Positions 33,193-43,537 of a stretch of 64,000 nt of DNA are shown here, in pieces (the first letter of the stretch is position 1; every line of letters begins with the position of its first letter). The stretch is taken from assembly GCA_039519185.1 (NCBI GenBank), contig CM076846.1:183691068-183755067 (forward strand). Reading direction: 5' to 3'. A model generated the notes under the pieces. It searched no databases, was not told the DNA's origin, and was given only the letters and a program-made list of their open reading frames with translations. This stretch comes from Astragalus membranaceus (taxonomy: Eukaryota; Streptophyta; Magnoliopsida; Fabales; Fabaceae). Position numbers and translations under genes: made by a program.

Positions 33193-35008
33193 GCTGCCCC
33201 TCTTTATCTGAACTTTAACGAGGAATATGAATTGGCCGAAACATATTCCAAGGCAAAATGAAGATAAAGAATTCAGAAATTATACCGATTTTGTCTACTT
33301 AGGGAAACCCGAATTTTCCTCTTTTTTCTTTTTCTATTTTTATTGGGTGTTAGCCCGAGGTGAATGCAATGGATGAATCGTCAACTCTCAGTAAGCAGGA
33401 AACTAAATGGTGCCAACCCTCAATAAGCTAGCGGAAAGCAATAAAGAAAGCAATAAAAAGGGAAGCAAAAAGGGTGCCGGCCCTCGTTAAGCCGGCGACG
33501 GAGGCTGCCTAAAGCCTTTTAACGAATCGCGAATGATCCGAGCTTGCACTTGGGCCTGGGAGCACGTGGGCTCCAAAGGGGTGGTCTTGCGAGCGACCAG
33601 GGGAGGGTACTATATCAAGTCTGGATCTCGATATTTCCCTAGGACTGCGCCATGTTTTAGGCTAACACAGCTATCCTCTTCGACTGGACCTATTGAGGTC
33701 AGGGGGACTTACCTGCAGCTCGAATACAAGGTGAAGTCAATCTTGCTGGGGACACGTGGGTCCAGAGGGGATTCCAAAATCCAGTTGGTTTCCTTTAGTC
33801 GGTCAATGCTTCCACACCGATCCAGGATGCCTGCTCAGGTTAGCGGCCTTTTCTTCAGCTTTCTCTTGATCGATGATCAATACCATTGCACTGATCCAGG
33901 ATGTCTGCTCAGGCTAGCGGACCTTTCTTCAGCTTGCTCTGATTGATGATCAGTGTCATTTCACTGATCCAGGATGTCTCCTCAGGTTAGCGGACCTTTC
34001 TTCAGCTTGCTCTGATTGATGATCAATGCCATTGCACTGATCCAGGACACCTGCACACGTTAGCAGATGCAAGACATGGTGCATGGAATATGAATGCATG
34101 CTATGCAAAGTCCGTTATGCGAATGCATGTCATGTGAGTGCATGCGATGTGATGATTTAGTGGAATGATGAATGCAATGGGATGCTATTCTTGATTCTTC
34201 ATTTCTTTTGTCAGCTTTCTTTTTTCTGACTGTTTGTTTTTTCTTGGCTTTTCATTCTTTGATCAGCTTTCTTTTTCTGATCGCTTGTTTTTTCTTTTGC
34301 TCTTTTGCTCTTTTGGCTTATTTTTGCTGGTTCAGCCAACCCGCGACACTCATGGCACGAGACTGAGGAACCCACTGGAGTTGCGGGGCTCATGGGCCGA
34401 GTGCATGTTGGCTTTGACTTCGCCGTTTGAAGCAATCGTGAGTGCAATCGCTTTCTCTTGCATGATTAACTGGTTTTGGGGAATTGCTTTTTTCCGCGAC
34501 CTTTAGGGACTTTGCAATAATTGTAATGCTCCGTGATTTATGCACATGTTTTACAGGTCATCATCACCATCATTATAAAACGTTTATTTTGAGCAAAAAA
34601 AGCAGAAAATAAAAGAGTGAACAGATATGAGAAAGTTGAACTTTATTAATGTGGAAACCGGTCGCACAAGAAGTTACGCCGATTGTTTATTACACTTGAA
34701 AGTTTAAACTATAAAAAGACACGAAAAAAGAGAGAAGTTAAATTCTGACTGTCCGTCTCTGTGGAACAGTGCTAAACATTTATGTCCTTGACCTTGATCA
34801 CTCCCTCATCCAAGTATTCAGGGGAGTTGTATGCCTTTCTTTACTTTTCATGCCCAAGTTTTCTGACCCTAATTTTTGCCTGGATCGCCCTTTGCAGGTT
34901 TTCAATCCACCGGGTCGCTCTGATTTTGCCTAGGCCGCCCTTTCGGGTTTTCAACCTAGCGAGCTAACTCTTACTTGGCCTGTCTTTCTCTTTTTTCGTC
35001 TATTTCTT
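33193..35008 (-). other. D2 purine tract and 3' untranslated region
   Basis: Purine tract AAAGAGGGGCAGC (33193-33205, minus strand), then the same 3' region as D1, including the 73-bp repeat. No gene seen. Confidence 0.8.
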
Positions 35009-36436
35009 TCAGGCATAATACTTATTCACTTGATCGGAATTGACTGGGTTCCTTAAATCCTCTCCGTCCATGTTCGTGAGTATCAGTGCTCCTCCAGAAA
35101 AGGCTTTCTTGACCACATAGGGCCGTCATAAGTGGGTGTCCATTTCCCTCGGGGATCAGTCTGGATGGGCAAGATCTTCTTAAGCACCAAATCTCCCTGC
35201 TTGAATTCACGGTGCCGGACTTTCTTGTCAAAAGCTGTTCTCATTCTCTGTTGGTACAGCTGCCCATGACACAAAGCTGCAATTCTTTTTTCCTCAATGA
35301 GGTTTAGCTGATCCAGACGAGCCTGCACCCACTCTGCTTCTTCCAGTTTAGCTTCCATGAGTACCCGTAGGGATGGTATCTCAACCTCGATTGGGAGGAC
35401 CGCCTCTGACCCGTATACCAGAGAGAAAGGAGTTTCCCCAGTTGAGGTACGCACTGAAGTACGATAGCCATGCAAAGCAAAGGGAAGCATTTCATGCCAA
35501 TCCTTGTATGTGACCACCATTTTTTGCACAATCTTTTTGATGTTCTTGTTAGCTGCCTCCACTGCTCCATTCATCTTGGGCCGATAGGGGGGAGAATTAT
35601 GATGCTGAATTTTGAACTCTGCGCACAGGTCCTTCATCATTTTGCTATTCAGATTGCTGCCGTTATCAGTGATGATCTTGTTAGGAAGACCATAACGGCA
35701 AATCAGATCCTTCTTCACAAGTTTGGCAACCACTGAACTGGTTACACTGGAGTATGAGGCAGCTTCAACCCACTTCGTGAAATAGTCAATGGCGACCAAG
35801 ATGAAGTGATGCCCATTTGATGCTTTGGGTTCAATGGGACCGATGACATCCATTCCCCACATCGAAAACGGCCAGGATGTAGTCAGAACATTCAATTTGG
35901 CAGGCGGCACATGAATGTGGTCAGCGTAGATTTGGCACTTGTGGCACTTGTGGCACTTTCGGACAAAGTTGTAGCAGTCACCTTCCATCTGCAACCAGTA
36001 ATAGCCCGCCCTTAAAATCTGTCTAGACATAGTATGCGCACTGGAATGAGTTTCGAATGAGCCCTCGTGTACATCTTTCATGATTCTTTCAGCTTCTTCT
36101 TTAGCAACACACCTTAAGAGGACCATGTCATAATTCCTTTTGTAGAGAACCTCACCGCTGAGGAAGAAATTCCTTGACAGTCGCCGAAGAGTTCTCTTGT
36201 CATTTTCAGATGCCCCAGGAGGGTATTCTCTGCTGATGATGTACTGTTTGATATCATGATACCAAGGCTTGTCATCCGGCTCTTCATCTATGGCTGTGCA
36301 GTAGTGATGCGCAGGTAGACTCCGGTGCTGGATTGTGACATGAGTCAAGCTTTTATCACAATTGATATTGAACATGGATGATAAAGTTGCCAATGCATCA
36401 GCCATCTGGTTTTCGCTTCGAGGGATGTGTTTGAAA
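35009..36436 (-). pseudogene. D2 pol fragment: end of RNase H and integrase
   Basis: Retains from the QMADAL block of the archaeal-type RNase H through the whole integrase core (same catalytic Asp, Asp, Glu and the same duplicated KCHKCHKCQ finger as D1). A one-base deletion near 35119 shifts the last ~40 codons. Upstream everything is missing: at 36430-36436 the sequence switches from pol directly into LTR c at the shared heptamer TTTGAAA. Compared with D1 the deletion removes about 5.9 kb of internal DNA and about 1.15 kb of LTR. Confidence 0.88.
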
Positions 36437-39400
36437 ACAATATCATCATTAACAACCTAATCGGCAACGGCGCGATTGGTGTTTAATGACGATTGATTTC
36501 TTTTTGTTTTGAAATGATTTTAGGAAATGGGTTTTAGAAAAGGAGTAGAACAATTCAAGTCAATTCAAAATCCATAACGAAATGCAAATGAATGAATAAT
36601 ACTCATGCAAACATGAACATATCATTCATTAACCAAGATTAAACATGCCCATACAATCAAAGGATTCAATTATTAAAGATGCAAAACAAAGTTCTCAAAG
36701 TAATTGTGTGTGTGCAAGAAGGATTGTATTTTCCCTAATGGCTCTATGCTACAATATGCATGTAGACTTACGTCTCCATTAGGAGGTCATACAAGTGGAG
36801 GGGAGGGCACACAATCAAGTCAAGACATTTACATGGCATCAAGAACAAGTGAATACAATTGATTGTAAACATAGAGTATTCTAAGTTAAATGATTGAATA
36901 TGTAAGCAAGGATGCATGATTAGGTAAGCATGTAAGTGCATGAGTGTACAAGGAATGGATGCATAGCACTTTATTTATGAATGGATGGCATACAAGGATG
37001 CATAAGAGGATGCAAGAGATATAAGCATATGAGGATGCATGAGAGTGTCACATAAACTAAGTATGAATGAGGATGCATGAATGTGAAAATGTTTTGGGTA
37101 TTTTTGCAAGTTGATAAGTTGTAAAACTTTAAGTAAGAAGTTAGTGAAAAGTAAAGTAAAAATGCATGAAGTAAATGGTAATTATTTAATGAGATGGTAA
37201 AGTAAAAATGCATGAGGTAAATGGGAAGTGGTAAAATCTTTTTATGTTTTAGTAAAAAATTAATGAAGTGGTAAAAACCAAAGTAGTAAAAATATTTTTA
37301 TGTTTTGGTAAAAAGTTAATGAATGGTAAAGTAAAATGGTAAAAGGTAAATAACCACTAAAACCAAGTTGAATCACATAGAGCAATCATCTCACTTTGAG
37401 AAAAGTGCACTAGGCACTAGTGAGAATCAACTTGCCTATCATCAACAATTTACAATAAGCAAACTAAGACACAAGAATAAGTGGACACACAAACTAAATT
37501 GAGTCATTTCTAGCAATCTTCACCACTTAGGTCAAGGTGCACTAGGCACTAGTGGGAATCATATTGCTAAATCATCAAACAACCAAAGTAACATTTAACA
37601 CTAAAATGAAATACTAACAACAAGATTAAACATCACCAAACAAAGAACAACAACAAAATCAACTTGGAAATATTTTTAGATCTATAAGCATGTGAACCAA
37701 AGGAAACATAGATCCACATTTTATTTAATAAAAAAAAACACCAAAATTAACACAAAGCAACATAGATCTATTTTTTTGCAAGGATTCATATGATTAAGCA
37801 AGGAAGTGCAACAAAATCATATCAATCCTAACTTTTATGATATGCGAAATGCTAAAGCCCATAAACAACAATTTTATTTATGAAATCTAGTGCAAAATAT
37901 ATAAAGATGCAAGGGAAATTATTCAAGTAGAAGAATAACTCCTTCAAGGCCAAGGACCCATCTCAAACACCCAAAGCTCCCTAAGTCTTTGTCAAAATGT
38001 TTGAAATGGATCCTCAAAGCAAACAAACAATCAAGAAGGAGTTTGGAGTAGAGGAGAGATTATGCAAGAAAATTAAATATGAGGTGCAAAGCTTCAAGGA
38101 TTACCTCAAAACTACAATGAAATGAAGAAGGAGATGATAAGCTCAAAAATTGCTAGCTTTTAGCAATTTGATGATGCAACCTTGAAGAGAATGGAAGGAA
38201 TGATGGTGATCTAACAAGAAATGGAGGATTTGATGGTTGATTTTTGAAGAAAAATGGGTGAGGGAGAAGAGGATGGTTTCCTAAGAAGAGAGGAGAAGGG
38301 AGAAGCTTTGGTGTGCTAGGGTTTTGTGTAGGAGAATGAGAGGCTAAAAGATCCTTAGGTGTGGGAATGAGGGAGTATTTATAGAGCTATTTTAGGTTTA
38401 GGGGCAATTGGGTCATTGGCCTTACTAAGTGCTCTAGGATTGAACTTTGATTTTGACTGGAGGGTTGAGATCACTTATCACATGGATTGAGGGTGGAGAG
38501 AAAACACAAAATGGAGAGGGAATGGGGTCAAAAATAAGGGAAGGGAGTGAGAGTTTTTGTAAAAAAAAACTTGTCTTATTTTAGGAATAATGTGAGGCAA
38601 AAATAGGGTTAGGGGTATGATTGGGATGGAATGTTACCAAAGAGGAAAATTGGTGTTTCCTTATGAAGAGGTTAGTGTAAGTGAGTGAGGTAATTTACCA
38701 AAGAGGGCATGAATCTTCATGAGAGTGAGTGAGAATTGGTGATATGCACCAAAGGAGAAGGTTTAAGGATGGTACAAGGCATATTCCTTCAAGATAAGGA
38801 ATAATAGTACAATAGAAGAGTGTGGAAGAATTTTGTGAGAGGGAGAGAGAGAGAGGGGATTTCGAAATTGTGAGGGTGAGAGAGAGAGAGAGAGAATTTC
38901 GAAATTGTGGGGGGAGAGAGAGAGAGAGAGAGGAAAAAAAACTTGTTTTTGGTCTTTTGTCTTATTGAGGACACTTCCTTTTTTTTGAGTTTTTGAATTT
39001 TGGGCATGGAAGTGATAGTGCACCTATTGAAAATGTGTCACATTTTTTGGGCACCATAAAATATCCTTCTAATCACTCATGACAATAAAAAAAATTGTAA
39101 TTTAATAATTGAGGAATATTTAATGGTCCTTTTTTATTTTTCTATGCACTAAAAATGGAAAAATACATTTTTAATTATTTTTGACTAGGGTTTTCTTTCT
39201 AAAAAATTGTACAAAAATTATCCTTGATAGAATAAAAATGTACTTTTTGTGGATGTGCATTTTTGGCGAGAAAATCATCTTTTTGCGAAAAATGACCAAA
39301 ATGTCCTTTTTGACCCTAAAACCCTAATTTGCCTAAAAAGTGCATTCCAACCCTAAAAATGATTTTAAAGACCTTGGAATGACTTCTAGGACCCAAAATG

Positions 39401-39490
39401 CAATGCATGATGCTTTTCATTCTTCAATTTATTTATTTTTTGAGGAAAATTAGGGTTTTGACCTAAGGCGGACAAAATTAGGGTATGACA
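36430..39490 (-). repeat. LTR c of D, truncated (about 3.06 kb)
   Basis: Matches LTR a from 16749 to 19803. It lacks the sense-strand 3' end with the hairpin array and the primer site. It keeps U3, the GA tracts and the TATA box (38376-38384). Confidence 0.9.
38376..38384 (-). promoter_or_regulatory. TATA box of LTR c
   Basis: Same CTATAAATACTCCC element; transcription from here would run into the D2 integrase fragment. Confidence 0.5.
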
Positions 39491-39660
39491 GCTGCCCCTC
39501 TTTATCTGAACTTTAACGAGGAATATGAATTGGCCGAAACATATTCCAAGGCAAAATGAAGATAAAGAATTCAGAAATTATACTGATTTTGTCTACTTAG
39601 GGAAACCCGAATTTTCCTCTTTTTTCTTTTTCTATTTTTATTGGGTGTTAGCCCGAGGTG
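39491..39660 (-). other. D3 purine tract and start of 3' region, left of E
   Basis: AAAGAGGGGCAGC tract (39491-39503, minus strand) and about 150 bp of the D 3' region. It continues at 48576 after E. Confidence 0.85.
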
Positions 39661-39665
39661 AATGC
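39661..39665. repeat. Target site duplication of E, left copy (AATGC)
   Basis: AATGC here and at 48576-48580. The uninterrupted sequence GGTGAATGCAATGG is seen in D1 (near 19970), D2 and D4, which proves the insertion point. Confidence 0.96.
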
Positions 39666-41569
39666 TGTAACACCCCTTTTCTAATAACCTCACTTTTTAA
39701 TAAAATCAGAGTCTCTTTTTTTTTTGAAAACAATTAAAGTGAGTGCTACACTTACTCCATAAAAATCAAGATACATAACACCATAAGAAAAAGTTTAGTT
39801 CACATCAACTAAATCCAATCACCACTAGCAGCGGAATAATAATGAGTTCTAAAATTTAAAACCAATACATCACCAATAAAATCTAACAGATTTAGGAAAA
39901 ATAATGCATAGACATTGACACGACATAGGGAAAGTGGGTAAAAATAGCCATTTGGACACTTGAACACCATCAGCCCAGAAACACCAGTAAAATAATTTAT
40001 TTTTGCATAAAATTGAGACCATTGGATAGACACTGAAATTAGCTTCGAAACGCATTTTGAACCGTTAAATTTGGATAACCGAGTCAAAAGTTACATTAAA
40101 AACAAAATAGGAGAAATATTTAGACATCCTGGAAACTGGCGCATGGGCGCTGGGCGCCCAGGAGAGGCAACACGCACAGGCGCATGGGCGCTTGGCGCCC
40201 AGGAACAACACGCGCACAGGCGCTAGGCGCTTGGCGCCCAGGAACAACAGCGCGCATAGGCGCTAGGCGCCCAGGGGAACAACACGCGCACAGGCGCTAG
40301 GCGCCCAGCACAGCAACACGGCGCCCAGGCACTAGGCGCCTAAGGCCAACATGCAACAAAATTTATTTTTCTTCGAAATTGATTTTACACGAGCCAAATG
40401 CTCAGAACATGAAAATCCAATAAAAATTTCACCAAAAACTGAACATCATTTTTGGCGCCCATGCACTAGGCACCTAGTGAAAATACGCAACTCAACTATT
40501 TTGTTGCCCAAAATCATTTTTCATGAGCCATTTTACCTGAATATGAAAACCTGAAAACAATTTTTACAAAACTATCACCAAGGCATTGGGGCCCTTGGCG
40601 CCCATGACTCAAGCAACACGCGCCAAAACTGGCAGCACAGTGACACAGAATGGCAACACAGGGGCAACAGTCACAGCAACACAGTGACACAGAATGGCAA
40701 CACAGGCAACAGAATTTTGGAAAACTGGCGCAGCACACTGCTGGGCGCCTGGCGCCCATGACTAAGGCGCAACACTGAAAATTCCAGCAACATGCATATA
40801 GCGCCCAAGGCGCCTAGGGGCTCCCAAACAGAATTTTTTTCACTTTCATTCACCAAAATACATTCACCAAAACGCTCAATTACATGTATATTACTATAGT
40901 GTCACCGTGATTCTCAATTTCACCAAATAATCACCAAATAATCATATATTCAAACATATGGTCTCCAATTCGCATTTAGCAACAATTTAACATCAATCAT
41001 GCGATTTTCAACATAGCAATTCAATCATCAAGCATCTCAATATTATGAATTAATCATTAACATCACAAATCATTCATAGAACTAACCTAGAACCCTAACC
41101 CTAGGCAATCACAATTCGCATAAATTATTAAGAACAAAAAGAGGACCCCCCTAACCTTATGGAAGTCGAATTGTTAGCCAAGCTCCAAGGGAAAAATGCA
41201 AGTCACCAACAAGCCTTCTCCTCTCCCCTAAGTGCTTCGCCCTCTCTTCTTCTTCTCCTCTACCCTTCACAACTCTTCTCTTCTCACTCTCTCTTACGTT
41301 TCTTTTTTTTTTTCTTTCTTTTCAATAGAGTAGCAAAATGAATACTAACCCCAAGACCCCTTGTGAGTCGACTCCTATGACAAGGAAATGGGCCACGGGC
41401 TTAATTGTGGATCACGGGCCCTTGCTCGCACCACTCAATTCGTGACAACGCCTCCTAATAAAATAAAATAAAATAATTAAACCTTGAATTATTTAATTAA
41501 ATTAAATAAATATTGTAAGCCTTAAATAACTTAATTAAATAAATAATTAAATTATTTTGGGGCGTTACA
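39666..41569 (-). repeat. 3' LTR of E (1904 bp), with internal deletion
   Basis: Begins TGTAACACCCCTTTTC, ends TTGGGGCGTTACA. Compared with the 5' LTR it lacks the ~600 bp corresponding to about 46319-46914. The junction lies at a repeated GACAT. GGCGCC cluster at about 40138-40345; CCCTAACCCTA telomere-like motif near 41094. Confidence 0.93.
40138..40345. repeat. GGCGCC-rich cluster in the E LTR
   Basis: About five imperfect 40-50-bp units of the type GGCGCTAGGCGCTTGGCGCC, each followed by CAGGAACAAC, CACGCGCACA. Also present at 47143-47350 in the 5' LTR. Confidence 0.85.
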
Positions 41570-41583
41570 ACTCTCCCCCACTT
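41570..41583 (-). promoter_or_regulatory. Polypurine tract of E
   Basis: Minus strand AAGTGGGGGAGAGT, directly against the 3' LTR; it overlaps the end of the polyprotein stop codon at 41582-41584. Confidence 0.9.
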
Positions 41584-43537
41584 AGAATATTTCGTCCTCG
41601 AAATTACCTGAATCAAACAACTCCGGATATGCTTCCCGCATCTTACTCTCCAGCTCCCAAGTCATACTCTCACCAGCAGCTCCTAACCAAACCACTTTCA
41701 CCAAAAGAATTTCTTTCCCTCTCAGAGTCTTCACTTCTCTATCTTCAATCCGCACAGGCATAGTCTCCACGGTGAGATTATCCCGCACCTCTACTTCATC
41801 CATCTGAATCACATGAGACGGGTCTGGAACATACTTTCGAAGTTGTGACACGTGAAACACGTCATGCAAGTTCGAAAGATTAGGTGGCAGAGCCACCCTA
41901 TAGGCGACACTTCCCACCCTCTCCGTAATCTGATACGGTCCAATGAAACGGGGAGTTAACTTCTTAGATTTCAAGGCACGCCCAACACCAGTCACCGGAG
42001 TGACTCTCAGAAACACATGATCACCTGCTTGAAACTCTAGATCCTTCCTTCTCTTATCATGATAGCTCTTTTGTCGACTCTGCGACGCTTTCATCTTCTC
42101 ACGGATTAATTTTACCTTCTCAGTTGTTTCTCGCACAATCTCAGGCCCCAACACTGCACTCTCCCCAGATTCATACCAACACAACGGAGTTCTACATCTC
42201 CGACCATACAACGCCTCAAACGGTGCCATACCAATACTAGAATGAAAACTGTTGTTATAGGTGAACTCTATCAACGAAAGATGAGAATCCCATGAACCTC
42301 CCTGCTCAAGAACACACGCTCTCAACAAGTCCTCTAACGACTGAATAGTCCTCTCCGTCTGACCATCTGTCTGCGGATGATAAGCGGAGCTATACCTCAA
42401 CTTAGAACCCAAAGCTTCTTGCAAACTTTTCCAAAATTCAGATGTGAATCTCGGATCCCTATCAGATACAATACTAAGCGGAACGCCATGCAACTTCACA
42501 ATAGTCTTGATGTAGATTTCTGCCAACTTTGGAACTGGATAAGTCATATTAATTGGTAAGAAATGAGCAGACTTAGACAACCTGTCCACAACCACCCATA
42601 TAGCATCAAACCCTCTCACTGTATTTGGCAAACCAGTTACAAAATCCATGGAAATGCTATCCCATTTCCATTCCGGAATCTCCAATGGTTGCATCAACCC
42701 CGCAGGCTTCTGATGCTCAATCTTCGACTTCTGACAAGTCAGACAAGAATACACAAACTGTGCCACATCCTTCTTCATACCAGGCCACCAGAACAGTTTC
42801 TTCAAATCTTGGTACATTTTCGTAGCCCCGGGATGAATACTCAACTTGCTCCTATGGCTCTCCTCAAGAATCATTCTCTTCATCTCGGCATCGTCAGGAA
42901 TGCAGATCCTATCTCTGAATCTCAATACACCTTGGGAATCTAACTTGAAATCTCCATCCACATCTTGATCATTCACAACTAACAGGTCTACCAACTTCAC
43001 ATCTGACTTTTGGGCTTCTCGAACACTAACCAAAAATTCATTGCCAATCTTCAACATTCCCAATCTGACACTCTGCGGTGTCACTTCACAAACCAGACTC
43101 ATGTCCCGAAACTGCTCAATCAACTCTAACTCTTTCACCATCATAGCCGACATATGCAAACTCTTCCGACTTAAAGCATCAGCCACGACATTTGCTTTGC
43201 CGGGGTGATAGTTCAAGCCGAAATCATAATCCTTCAGCAATTCTAACCAACGTCTCTGCCTCATATTTAGCTCCTTCTGATCAAACAAGTATTTCAGACT
43301 CTTATGGTCACTAAACACCTCGAATCTGGTACCATACAGATAGTGCCTCCAAATTTTCAGCACAAACACAACTGCAGCTAGCTCTAAATCATGAGTAGGG
43401 TAGTTCTTCTCATGGGTCCTCAACTGTCTGGACGCATAAGCTACTACCTTACCCTCTTGCATCAATACACCTCCCAAACCCATCTTGGAAGCATCGCAAT
43501 ATACTACAAACGGTCGATCAGGAACAGGCAAAGTCAA
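41582..43537 (-). CDS. E Pol part 2: RNase H, integrase, chromodomain
   Basis: 651 open codons. RNase H residues D15, E52, D77 and D120 are all present. Integrase follows with a zinc finger (H228, H235, C265, C268) and the catalytic triad D298, D359 and E395, with 35 residues between the last two. After the C-terminal GPY-like region (GPYQITERVG), a chromodomain of the Tekay type ends the protein (about residues 590-640, with LRGKEI, VKVVW, TWELESKMR), then SGNFEDEIF. Chromodomains of this type target integration to particular chromatin. The listed Met is not the true start: this segment should be joined to RT upstream, from which it is cut off by a one-base insertion near 43545-43555. All catalytic residues are intact. 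Confidence 0.95.
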   Translation of the reverse strand: MTLPVPDRPFVVYCDASKMGLGGVLMQEGKVVAYASRQLRTHEKNYPTHDLELAAVVFVLKIWRHYLYGTRFEVFSDHKSLKYLFDQKELNMRQRRWLELLKDYDFGLNYHPGKANVVADALSRKSLHMSAMMVKELELIEQFRDMSLVCEVTPQSVRLGMLKIGNEFLVSVREAQKSDVKLVDLLVVNDQDVDGDFKLDSQGVLRFRDRICIPDDAEMKRMILEESHRSKLSIHPGATKMYQDLKKLFWWPGMKKDVAQFVYSCLTCQKSKIEHQKPAGLMQPLEIPEWKWDSISMDFVTGLPNTVRGFDAIWVVVDRLSKSAHFLPINMTYPVPKLAEIYIKTIVKLHGVPLSIVSDRDPRFTSEFWKSLQEALGSKLRYSSAYHPQTDGQTERTIQSLEDLLRACVLEQGGSWDSHLSLIEFTYNNSFHSSIGMAPFEALYGRRCRTPLCWYESGESAVLGPEIVRETTEKVKLIREKMKASQSRQKSYHDKRRKDLEFQAGDHVFLRVTPVTGVGRALKSKKLTPRFIGPYQITERVGSVAYRVALPPNLSNLHDVFHVSQLRKYVPDPSHVIQMDEVEVRDNLTVETMPVRIEDREVKTLRGKEILLVKVVWLGAAGESMTWELESKMREAYPELFDSGNFEDEIF

